The notes beneath the pieces were generated by a model. That model was not told where the DNA came from, made no database searches, and was given only the letters and a program-made list of their open reading frames with translations. The translations under genes and the position numbers were made by a program. A DNA stretch of 64,000 nt from Talinum fruticosum (taxonomy: Eukaryota; Streptophyta; Magnoliopsida; Caryophyllales; Talinaceae): positions 2,046,001-2,110,000 of the forward strand of contig JAITYX010000028.1 of the NCBI GenBank assembly GCA_021018815.1. The letters are read 5' to 3'. Shown one piece after another: positions 32,086 to 42,099 of the stretch; the stretch's first letter is position 1, and every line of letters starts with the position of its first letter.

Positions 32086-33681
32086 TGAAGACTCGGACAA
32101 CGTTCGATACATTTCGAGTTGTATTGAAGGAATCGGTATAAGAATTTCTTACTTATAGAGTTTTGATTCCAAGGCATTCTCTCGCACCTTAGAAACTTTT
32201 CTCGAGTGATATAGTATATTTACTCTAAGTGATACAGACATTTACTTCATGTATTCTTGCTCGCCTCGGTGTGATTCGTAAAACGACTTTGCTTATCTCA
32301 TTCGGTTCCGAGTCCCTCATCACTTAGATATATCACATGAATTGACTAGTATTTCGCATAATCGCACTCGAGTCCGACTTCATGATATAAATCTTATTCC
32401 GTTATAGTCAGCACTCCTAGTTTGAATCATGCTTAGTCTATATCAAGTTATTTCACTCTGTTATTCTTCAAGTAACTTGTTTCTTTGCTCGGACTAACTC
32501 TAATGGAATTTTTGAGCTTCATGGATATTAGACTCGAAAATTCCATTCCTTTCTCGACCCGGATAATTATCAACTTAATTATCTTAATTATCTTATTATT
32601 TGTGTCTAATCGTAGACCAAAGTATTTTATACTTTGAGAACCAAAATTTGACTTACTTTTGTAGGTTATTCAAACGAGGATATACTTTTTGAAATACAAA
32701 AGTAACCGGCTTCAAAACGTCAAATCAGCAGAGAAACATGCCTTTTCACCTTCTTTGTCCCGAGTCCCAAAGCTCGTGTCGTGGCATGTCTGTTTCCAAA
32801 TCTAGAAAACTGAAACGCTAAGCTTAACGGTGGTTTCCACCTTATCTTTCAAGACACCGCCGAGTGGTTTTGGGACTTCCAAGAGAGTTAAACCGTTGCC
32901 TAACGTTCATATCACAACGGATACTTTCCGAGTGACTCAGAATGTCCTTATCAACGGTCACAAAGGACTCTCGGTCAGCAGATGGAGATAACGACTACTC
33001 TTCCCGGTCATCTTTAAATAGAAGCCAACTCACAAGACTTGGAGATTGCCGAACCTATTTGTTAATACACGTACTTGAGCAAAGTCATTGTATTTATTCT
33101 CAATCCTCTACTTACAACTCCAACTCCGTAATTCATCACTTTCTAAGTTGTAAGGTCTTGTACTTAGTTACAAACACTTTCTTACTTTCCGAGTAAGGTC
33201 CCTTGACTAAGTCTGTAAGGGTTAACTCGGCTTAGTTACCCCTAGCTGTAAGGGTTATCTCAGCTAGGAAGTACTAGATCGGATAAGGGAATTTCTAAGT
33301 CTAGGAAAACTTGTAAAGAGTTGTCTAAGGGAGTAACTCAGGTTACGTCGGTCTATCGTATTTTGTGGACTCAAAATAGTGGATTTGACTTCGTGCTTGG
33401 ACTAGCACGATCCGTGGTTTTCTTCCCCGGGAGGGTTTCCACGTAATCTCTCAATGTTTACTTTCCGAGTTCACTCTAGACTCGGATCGCTTCAAAGCTT
33501 TAGTTTAATTTGCTTCGTACTCTCTAAAGCATTTCGAGTCTATACTTTTCCGACCAAGCTTTTGACTCGGAATCTGGTTCTGTCTCTACTTTTGTAAAAG
33601 AGTTTGGATTTCTACGAAAATCCTCCATCACCCTATTCACCCCCTCTAGGGTGACTTAGACTCTCCCCGAGCAAACCTTCA
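32086..33681 (+). repeat. Cop3 3' LTR (1596 bp)
   Basis: TGAAGACTCGG to GCAAACCTTCA. AACGG/CCGTT cores lie at 32826-32830, 32893-32897, 32916-32920 and 32953-32957, ahead of a TATA-like tttaaata at 33013-33020. The spacing matches the Cop1 LTR. Confidence 0.85.
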
Positions 33682-35347
33682 TACTCGGGCTGACCAGATT
33701 GCTTCCTTTTCCAATCTTGCCTATCCCAATTATCTTCCCTTTGTTGTCATCATCAAATGTGACTTTTCCTCCTTTGTACTCTTCTAACTCTGAAAAGAGT
33801 CCGAATCTCCTGACATGTGGCGTGAGCATCCACTATCAAGGTACCAATGCCCTTTTGATCTTTTCTGAGTGGCCTGCAAAACAGAAACAAACTAACCCTT
33901 CTTGCTTCCTCTAACGAACCCGAGTAACACCCTTTACAAGTGGTCCTTTTCGAGGAAGAAGGTTTTTCGGAACCCGATTTGAATGACCTTGGGTTTGGTC
34001 TGATTCTGAGTCTTCCATTTAGAGAATTGAGTTTGTGTCTATTTCTTTCGAAAATCTTTTCTCTTATGAACCGGTGGAGATGATTTTCTCCTATAAACTG
34101 GTCCGGGCTTAGTCCTCCTTTCATTTTTATGAATAGGGCCGTGCTCAGCCTTCCCGAACTTTACAGCTTCGGAATCCTTTTGAAAAGCTACGAGTAGGAA
34201 TTGGATTCCTCCTCTTTGTTAAAACTAAGACCTTCTTTTATGAAGGAGACACATTGAGATCCCAAGAGCATATTAAGGTTTTTTGACCTTGGGTAAACTT
34301 TAAAACAAGATCTTAAGACTCATTAAGCTTTTGCTTTAGTTGCTCATTTTCTTTTCGAGTATCTCGGACTCGGTCTTATTAGATTGAGCACTAGTCTTGA
34401 GTTCTCCGAGTGTAAGTCTTAGTTTTTCCAACTCATTTTTTAAAGAAATGCTCTCGAAGAAATTGACTCAAGTTGTTCTTTAAAATGAGAAGAGTCAAAA
34501 TTGGACTTCTCCTCCAAAGTGAAAATATACTTGGCTAAATCAACTTTGGAAAATTTAAGAAAGTATTCAATTACCTCTTGAGGATTTGCTTCCTCATTGC
34601 ATGATTGATCCGTGTCCGAGCCTCGTTTCTACTTCGAGTCGGAAAGTGCCATCGGACACTTTGAGTCATCCGAGTCCTCGTCATCTTCTAATGAGTCCTC
34701 GTCACTCCATGTGGCCATCATAGCCTTTTTCTTTCTTCTGTCCCTTTTTCTCTTGGGACAATCCTTGACTATGTGTTCCTTGCTGCCACATTCAAAACGT
34801 CCGGAGTTCTTAGTCAAAGATAACTTTGAAGGGGAAGAGTATTTACCTTTTCTATCCTTCTTGTCTTTCTTATAGAAACTTTCTTTTGGCTTCTTATCCC
34901 ATCTCTTGTGCTTCATCATTCTCTTGAAGCCTCTAGCGATGAGTGCCATGGGATCCTCTTCCGAGTCGAAGAACTCGGATCTACTTCACTAGTTTCGAGG
35001 CTTTCAGCGCAATATTCTTTTTGGTGCTGACCTCTCGCATCCTCCTTTTCCAGGTGGATCTCATGGGTGAGAATCTTCCCAATGAGTTTGTCGAGCTTTA
35101 GTACAGACAAGTTCCGAGCCTCTTTGATAGCTGTCACTCTGGGACCCCATCTTTTCTTAGGTAGGCTTCGAGTATCTTTCTGCACATTTCCTCGTAGGAA
35201 ATCTTTTTACCTAGAGATTTGAGATTGTTGGTAATCTCGGTAAAGTGAATGAACATCCGAGTGATGTTTTCTTCGCTCCCTCTTGAACAGTCTCATACTT
35301 ATGAAGATATTAGCTTATCTTTGCTTGTCTCACATGGCTTGTGCTTT
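33682..35347 (-). pseudogene. gag: Cop2 gag and protease, 5' part deleted
   Basis: On the minus strand, from 35347: C-terminal half of the UBN2 domain (KKRWGPRVTAIKEARNLS, about 35150), EIHLEKEDA, then the open frame 34949-34629 with MALIARGFKRMMKHK, a lysine-rich stretch, the zinc knuckle (RFECGSKEHIVKDC, first cysteine replaced by arginine) and an acidic DEDSLEDDEDSDDS part. A coiled-coil-prone part follows (34600-34250), and the protease site LDSGCSRHM at about 33845-33810. The N-terminal third of gag and the primer site are missing at 35347, where the LTR begins. The Cop3 LTR cuts the protease end at 33682. Confidence 0.8.
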
Positions 35348-36927
35348 GGGAGAGGCTAAGTCACCCTAGAGGGGGTGAATAGGGTGAATATGAAATTTTC
35401 TTGAAATTTAAAATAGATATGAATCGAGGTGAGCTAGAGTCAAGGATGAACTCCGAAAAGTACTAACTCGGAATTCATCGAAGAGTGAAGAAACAGATTA
35501 AGCGAACTTTGAAACTGTTTGAGTCTAGAATGCACTCGAAAAGTAATAACTCGAAAGTACGTGGAAACCCTCCTGGGGCAAAAACCACGGACCGCGCTAA
35601 TCCAAGCACGAAGTCAAATCCACTATTTTGAGTCCACAAAATTCAGTAGATCGACTCAACCCGAGTTGCTCCCTTAGACAGCTCCTTACAAGTTTTTCCT
35701 AGACTCGAAATTACCTTATCCGATCTAGTACTTCCTAACTCGAGATCACCTTTACGAGTTAGGGACAAGCTGAGCTGAGTTAACCCTTACAGCTCAGTCA
35801 AGGGACCTTACTTAGGGAGTAAGAAAGAGAGTATTTGTAATCGAGTACAAGACCTTACAACTCGGAGAAATATTAAATACGGAATTGGAGTTGTAAGTAG
35901 AAGATTGGGAATTAATACAATGACTTTTGCGCAAGTATGTGTAGTAACAGTTGGTTTAGCAATCTTCAAGTCTTAGAAGTTAGCTTCTATTTATAGATGA
36001 CCAAGCAGCTTAGCCGTTACGTCCGTCTTCGACTAGAAGTCCCTTGTGACCGTTGTAATGGATTTTCCGAGTCACTCGGAAAATATCCGTTGAGATATGA
36101 ACGTTGGGCAACGGCTCTTAACTCCTTTGGAAGTCCCAAAACCACTTGGTGGTGTCTTGAAAAATAAGGTGGAAACCACCGTTGAGCTTAGTGTTGCAGA
36201 TTTCCGGCTTTGGAAACAGACAACCCCGACACGATCTCTGGGGCTAGGTTAGAGGTGGAAAAAGTCTTGTCTACTCGGTGATTTGACGTTTTAAAGCCGG
36301 TTACTTTTGCAATTCAAAATTAGGATAACCTCGTTTGAATAACCTACAAAAGTAAATCAATTTGGTTCTCAAAGTATAAAATACTTTGGTCAAAGATTAG
36401 ACACGAGATAATAACATAATTAAGATAATTAAGTAACTAATTATCTCGAGTCGGAAAAGGAATGGAATTTTCTGAGTCTAATATCCATGAAACTCAAAAT
36501 TCCATCTTAGTCAATCTAGAAGATAATCAAGTCAAAGTAAAAGATCGGAGTAAACAAACTTGATCTAGAGTAAACAAAGTTCAAACTCAATATGCTCGAC
36601 TTGGAACAATGTAATTCCTGTAACATGAAGTCAGACCTGAGTTTATATGAGTGAAATAAAGTGTTTGAGCATGCGATATATCTAAGCGCTGAGTAACTCG
36701 GAACCGAGTGTGAAGTGGTAAGTACAAGTATGCTTACCGATTCGATCCGAGTCACGCATAAACATATATAATAGTTTCTATAACACTCGGAGAAAATGTT
36801 ATATCACTCGGAAACGCTTCTAAGGCACATGGAATGGCTTGAAATCAAAACCCTATAAGAGATGAAGTCTTATACCTGATTCCTTGATGGAACTCGGAAA
36901 AGTGTAAGTATAAAGTCCGAGTCTTCA
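35348..36927 (-). repeat. Cop2 5' LTR, missing its last ~13 bp
   Basis: Starts gggagaggctaagtcacc on the plus strand, lacking the tgaaggtttgctc present in the left copy, and ends GAGTCTTCA at 36927. It is otherwise a full match to 16562-18146. A TATA box is at about 35989-35997 on the minus strand (tctatttata on the plus strand). Confidence 0.8.
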
Positions 36928-37458
36928 ATTACTTGAGCAAAATTCATTGTTTGTATATTCAATCATCTACTTACAACTCCCGACTTGTAATTTATTTTTT
37001 CTGAGTTGTAAAGTCTTGTAATCGGTTACATACTTCTGCTACTTTATGAGTAAGATCCCTTGACCGAGCTATAAGGGTTAACACAGCTTCGGTTGTCCCT
37101 AACTCGTAAAGGGTATCTCGGTTAGAACTGCTAGATCGGATAAGGGAATTTTTGAGTGTAGGAAAACCTTGTAAGGAATTGTCTAAGGGAGCAATTTTGG
37201 TAGAGTCGAGTCCTTTGTATTTTGAGGATTCAAAATACTGGAATTGACTTGGTGCTTGGATTAACACTATCCGTGGTTTTCTACCCTAGGAGGGTTTTCC
37301 ACGTATTCCTGAGTGTTTTCTTGTCTAAGTCCAATCTAGACTCGGACGCAGCTATTTATCCTTTTCCAAGCAAAAAGTTACTAAGTTCCCTCAAATTTCC
37401 TCATCACCCTATTCATCCCCCTCTAGGGTGACTTAGACTCTCCAAGAGCAAACCTTCA
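36928..37458 (+). repeat. Cop1 3' LTR, second part
   Basis: After attac (36928-36932, the Cop2 duplication) the sequence matches Cop1 5' LTR from about 4490 (ttgagcaaaa...) to its end GAGCAAACCTTCA. The Cop1 duplication caaac follows (37459-37463). Confidence 0.85.
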
Positions 37459-37463
37459 CAAAC

Positions 37464-38943
37464 TTCACCAAATAACGCTCGTACAAGGCCGTCGCCACAC
37501 TTCAAGGTTAATTCCGCCAAAGCATTGCATTTTGCTCCGAGTGTTTAGCCAAAGCACGAAACCAAGATTTCCAAACGATGTCTTCCTAAGGCCAGCTCCA
37601 CGCACCATGGAGTGATTCCCGGGTTCTAGTTCTATCCTTATTTTGGTCCTATGTTTTATAATTTTATCGCCGGTTTATTGCTCATTTCGATCGACTGATG
37701 CAGCTAAACCCTAAGTCATTTTGTGACCTAATCCTCTCCTATAAATAGAGAGCTTAGGCTCTCATTTGCACATGGCCATTTCCTATGTTAAATACTCGCT
37801 GAAACCTAATTAAGAGCGGCTGAATGCACTTGCTCGTATTCTTATCTCTTGGTTTTTTTCAGCTTATCTTTATTATACTTCCAACACTTGATCCGAAATC
37901 CTTCATCATTCATCAATATCCATCTACCCTCATAAAAGCTCACAAAAATCCCCTTTCAATTCACCACCGTCACGCTTCCTAATCTGGTTCGAGATGCAAA
38001 TCGGAAAGTGGGACAACCCGAGGGCGCCGGATCCGCTTTCAAGCTTTCTTACGGTTTATTTATTTATGCTATTTATTATTTTCAATATTGTGGATTTGAG
38101 ATGTAATCGCTTTTAATTCCTCTCCGCTCTGATGTAATTTTTTTTCTTTTATTGCTTTTATTTTCATTATTGCTTTTATCGCTTTCTAGCATTACTTGGC
38201 TGGTTTGATTTCACATCTAATATGTTGTTTGCTTCCTTGTTGAAACATATCTTTTTTACTCACAACTCGAATTAGTAAAGGTCGTTTGTTGACGGGCGGA
38301 ACGAAATGGCTTATCCCTATGTTTTGTACCTTCGCCCCTGAATCTGGATTCTCGGTTCTAGACCGATGGAGTCATTTTCTAAACCTCTTTCAAGCTTAGT
38401 CATTCCATACTAAGATTGGAAGAGTATTCTTTTATTTTAGTTAGTTTTTATCCCTAAACCTGGTCGGCAACTCTCCCTTTTCTCGCTTTTTAATTCTTCT
38501 AAAAGCATCTCGACGTTTCGATTTAAAAATGGAAAAATTGAATTTATTTTCTAACAGCCGAGGCTATAAGACCGAGACTAATTTTTCAGTCTCGATCTAT
38601 GGCCTGCGCCGGACACACAGCACTGGCTCTCGGTTCAAATCAATTTAATTCATCTTTTTGGCCCGGAAGCCTTTCTAAAATAATGAAATAATATCCCGAG
38701 ACTTTCTAAAAATAATTCCTAAAATAAAATGATTAATAAAACCGCCAATCAGCTTTGCTTAAACTATTCCAAATTAAATTACAAAAATCGAAATCGAATA
38801 AGAGACATTCCCCCACTTTCTAAATAGACTTTCAAAAATCATCATCAAAAAGAATCTTCAAAAGTCAAAGAGACCCGCCAATTCGTGGGGAAGCTTGGTC
38901 CCAATCCGGTTCCCTTATAAGGGGATGGGTCGTGGTTCCTACA
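37464..38943 (+). mobile_element. GypLTR-1 right copy, second part
   Basis: Continues the LTR begun at 3157 and ends TTCCTACA, complementary to its TGTAG start. A TATA box (tataaatagag, 37740-37750) corresponds to the one at about 1989-1994 in the left copy. Inverted similarity to 740-2300 is evident throughout. The minus-strand frame 39174-38845 crosses the LTR end and is not a gene. Confidence 0.65.
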
Positions 38944-39141
38944 ATGGAACTTCACACTAGCTAGCTCCAACCTATACTTATAAGGTCTGCTGCTGCACCG
39001 GCTCCGGTTAGGTTCTCGTGGCCGGCACCGGCTAGGCTTTGGGCGGGCCTCGTCTCGGCATATGTACTTGGTCTCCATGCTTAGTCTCCTTTTACTTTTT
39101 GAACTTTGTCTCACGCACTTGTCAAGTTGGCCAAATTTTCC

Positions 39142-39149
39142 TATAAAAG
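39142..39149 (+). promoter_or_regulatory. TATA box upstream of the PMD remnant
   Basis: tataaaag, in a cctataaaaggga context, stands about 150 bp before the first readable codons of the PMD-like remnant. No other element in the window has this sequence. Confidence 0.4.
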
Positions 39150-39289
39150 GGAGCTTGGTGTGTCCATTTTTCACACTTTACTTACTCCTTTCTTTGCTTC
39201 TTCTTGGTTGCTCTCACCTTATTCATGCTTGCTCTCATTTTGCCTTGAGAAAACTAAGCTAGTTTTCTTGCAATATTTCTTTGAAATGT

Positions 39290-39768
39290 CTTAGAGACGT
39301 GCTCTATTAGGATGACAAGAGCTGAGGTCCTAACTTAAGATAACTTTCTAGAGCAGGAATGGTGCACTCACCATGAATGGGATCCCAAAGACCTCTTGGT
39401 GAAGGCAGAGAGTCATGCTTCATCTCTTGCCATATCTACTACGGTAAGCTTCTTGACTTGAGTTTCTTCTTTTCATGTGTTAACATAGTGTCATCAACTA
39501 AGACTTTGTTGGATTTCATTTTTGTAGAAGGCATTCGAAGTAGTGATGCCATTACCAAGTTTTTTGAGACCATGAAGGAGCGGAACTAACTCTTGGGGTA
39601 AATAATGACTGATGTCGGGTTTGGCACTCTTTTCCTCGCTTTAAGTCACATGTGCCACGAGAAAGAATGTGACCCTGTTACGCGAGCCATTTGCGAGCAG
39701 TTTTAGGATACTCGCCATAAACTTTTCATCTTCCATTTGGAGAAATGACTATTGCTCCTCTTAATTTT
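39290..39768 (+). pseudogene. Plant mobile domain (PMD/aminotransferase-like) gene remnant
   Basis: The telling part is FHLPFGEMTIAPLNF at about 39724-39768, the hallmark motif of PMD proteins (HLPFGEMTITPLDF in family members), preceded in another frame by DPVTRAICEQF. Upstream, DPKDLLVKAESHASS (about 39389) ends at a gtaagc splice-donor-like site (about 39443), and ttttgtag (39521-39528) could be the acceptor. Stops and shifts break the frame, and a gypsy LTR cuts it at 39768. PMD proteins include the host MAIN/MAIL family and copies carried by transposons. Which kind this was cannot be told. Confidence 0.55.
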
Positions 39769-40271
39769 TGTAACACCTTGAGATTTAGCTAATAATCATT
39801 AACTTGCATATGAATATTTGGCTTGAATATAGTGATTTAATCGGTTGTATAATATTTTGTTGGCCTTAATACTTTTGAGAACAATTACAATTTTGTGTTC
39901 ATTAGAATAATTTACATGCATTAAAATTACCAACATTATGTTTAATAAGTTACCTCATCACATAAAATTGGTCAAGCCAAAGTCAAAGTCAAGTTAAGTC
40001 AAGTCAAGCCAAGTCAAATGTAAACTTAGTAATTAAACAAAATAAAAATAAAACAAAATAAATGTAAGCCAATTGTTTTAGCTTGCACATGGATTTTTGA
40101 AACCATGGTTTTGTTACTTGATAATTTTTTATAGAAATAAAATGCACATGGTTTTAGCTTATGATTTTAAAAATAATTTCACAAGTATCATAATTTCATT
40201 AGTTCGAATTTTCTATAAATATGAGTTGATTTTCTTCCTAAAAGCATGCCAAAAAGAAAAAAGAAACACAA
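39769..40271. mobile_element. GypLTR-3: gypsy LTR fragment cut by Cop4
   Basis: Starts TGTAACACCTTGAG, a typical terminus of Tekay/Reina-type gypsy LTRs, directly after atttt (39764-39768). It contains a gtcaa-rich short repeat (39970-40018). It is truncated at cacaa (40267-40271) by Cop4; the rest must lie beyond the window. Orientation is uncertain. Confidence 0.4.
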
Positions 40272-41705
40272 TGAAGGTTTGCTCTTTGAGAGTCTGAATC
40301 ACTCTAGAGGGGGTGAATAGGGTGTGAAGGAAATTTTGCGGAATTACAAATTTTTCTGCAAAGAAAAGACTTGGAAAACTATTAGGAGTGTAGATTGGAC
40401 TCGAAGTGCGGAACACTAGAAATTACATGGAAACCCTCCTAGGGAAGAAAATCACGGACAGTGCTAATCCAAACACCAAATTAAATCCACTATCCGAGAA
40501 AATAAAAGGACTCGACTTTTATAGAATTTCTCCCTTAGACAATTCAATATAAGTTTTTTATAGACACAAAAGTTACCTTATCTATTAATACTTCCTAACT
40601 GAGATAATCATTACGGTTAGGGACAACTAAGCTGAGTTAACCCTTACAAGTCATTCAAGGGACTTTGCAGAGAAATGAAAAATGTAATTGTAATTACAAG
40701 ACTTTTCTCTTTACAACTCGGAAAGTATGAACTTAAGAATAGAGTTGTAAATGCTAGAAGATTGAGAGAGAGAGTAGATGCAATTTGGTTTTATCAATGT
40801 TCAACAATCTTCAAATCTTGTAGGAAGACTTCTATTTATACTCAACAGGGTAGAGTAGCCGTTGTGACTGATTATTGACCTAAGAGCTTCACTAGTCATT
40901 ATAACGGATAGTCCGAGTCGCTCGGAAAATGAGTTGTTGCAAATGTGAACGTTGTGTTTAAGTCCTTGGCTCGAAAAGCAATCCATCCCAATGGTTGTGA
41001 CTGAAATATAGGTTAGAAACAACGGTTAGACTCAAAGTTGAAGTTTACCGATTTTGGTAACAAACAATCTTGACACGGTGTCCGAGTCTTATCTTGAAAT
41101 AATTTTTTTCTGCTTGTTGGTGTTTAACTATTAGAAGCCGGTTGCTTTTACTTTTCAAATCAAGATTAAAATACTTTAATCAACCTGCAAAAGCAAATCA
41201 AAGTGGTATGCAAAGTATAAAAATACTTTAGTCTAAGATTAGGAAAGGATAAAAATTAATTCATCATAATTAATGCTTAATTATCCTTAACATGAGGAAA
41301 TGGAATTTTCCGAGTCTATTATTCAATATGTTCAAATTTCATTTTATGTTTATCTTTAAATGGTCAAGACATTAAGAATATATAGACACCATGCATCAAA
41401 TTGGTCACGTACATAATTTCTTTGAATAAACTAACTTAGAAATAAGAATTAGCACATTAATTCAATTTCGGTTGACTCATGTAGTTAATACTCGGAATAA
41501 GATATGTTCATGAAATTATTTACTTATGACAACTGTCCGAGTTGCATCCGAGTGGGTCGGAATTCCGGTGAAGTGTGTGTTCTACTTAGGAGATGCTTTC
41601 GAGTAGGTCAAACAATGTTGAAAACTTAAAGATAAGCTTCTCTAAGACTAAGAATGACTTGAAATCAAAACTATAAAGAGGTAGAGAGTTATACCTTAGT
41701 CTTCA
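40272..41705 (-). repeat. Cop4 3' LTR (1434 bp)
   Basis: Runs from TGAAGGTTTGCTC (40272) to GTCTTCA (41705) on the plus strand. It is more diverged from the other LTRs than they are from each other, and belongs with the Cop1/Cop5 group by its central sequence. Confidence 0.8.
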
Positions 41706-42060
41706 ATCTCCCTTTTTTATGAAACGCATTCAACATTTATCAAAAGAAGCTAAAAGTTTAGAGAGTTAAGTTTTCATGGCTCGAAACGAATGACTCGTAA
41801 AATTTTATTTGTGAGATTAAGTTAAAATTCGTTGTTAAAGCATAATGATGTAAGAAATATCGAGCAAAAATTCTCGGTGCATAAGAACAGGTATTGGAGC
41901 ATAAGATCGAGCAAAAAGAATGAGATATGGATAATACAAGTTAATGATGCTCGAAATTATAAAATTTCATGGACGCTCAAAAAGCAAGTACACGGACATG
42001 AAAAACAAACTAAACTCCCCTAAACCAAACATCCATCTTACTTTTCTCTCCCCTATGTAT
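41706..42060 (-). other. Cop4 polypurine tract and upstream purine tracts
   Basis: On the minus strand aaaaaagggagat (41718-41706) abuts the LTR. Further tracts are gtttaggggagt (about 42013-42024) and cataggggagagaa (about 42045-42058). Confidence 0.6.
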
Positions 42061-42099
42061 TTAATCGAAAAAAATGGGGAAGGGAGTAAACAATACGAG

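Larger units (their letters stand above)
23485..33681 (+). mobile_element. Cop3: SIRE-type copia element, plus strand, rearranged 5' half
   Basis: Two plus-strand LTRs of 1597 and 1596 bp bound it, inserted in Cop2 where protease joins pre-integrase. Flanks are taccg (23480-23484) and tactcgg (from 33682), a poor match to a 5-bp duplication. Between the LTRs, 26511-32085 is a plus-strand pol, post-pol ORF and polypurine tract. But 25082-26510 is antisense gag/PR that copies Cop2's flank at 33682-35110. There is no primer site and no sense gag, so the element is defective in structure as well as in frame. Confidence 0.75.
16562..36927 (-). mobile_element. Cop2: SIRE-type copia element, minus strand, carrying Cop3
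   Basis: Inserted in the 3' LTR of Cop1 with flanks attat (16557-16561) and attac (36928-36932), a 5-bp duplication with one change. Read on the minus strand: truncated 5' LTR, gag and PR (35347 to 33682), interruption by Cop3, then pre-integrase, INT, RT, RNase H, post-pol ORF, polypurine tract and 3' LTR at the left. The gag start and primer site are deleted at the 5' end. All frames are broken. Confidence 0.8.
3547..37458 (+). mobile_element. Cop1: SIRE/Maximus-type Ty1-copia element, plus strand, with nested insertions
   Basis: Order on the plus strand: 5' LTR, tRNA-Met primer site, gag, PR, INT, RT (split by a gypsy solo LTR), RNase H, post-pol ORF, polypurine tract, then a 3' LTR split by Cop2. 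The copia order (INT before RT), the RFECG/CFECG knuckle gag and the additional ORF after RNase H place it in the SIRE/Maximus lineage. Without insertions it would be about 10.6 kb. Ends TGAAG/CTTCA are expected; the 5' copy begins CGAAG. All frames are broken, so it cannot act on its own as written. Confidence 0.85.

Noticed and set aside
36992..37267. 91-codon minus-strand frame
   Set aside because: It lies in the second part of Cop1's 3' LTR, antisense to it, and the same DNA in the 5' LTR does not keep it open.
39062..39262. 66-codon hydrophobic frame as a small membrane protein gene
   Set aside because: It overlaps the TATA box and leader of the PMD remnant, has no homologue I recognise, and is within the length expected by chance.
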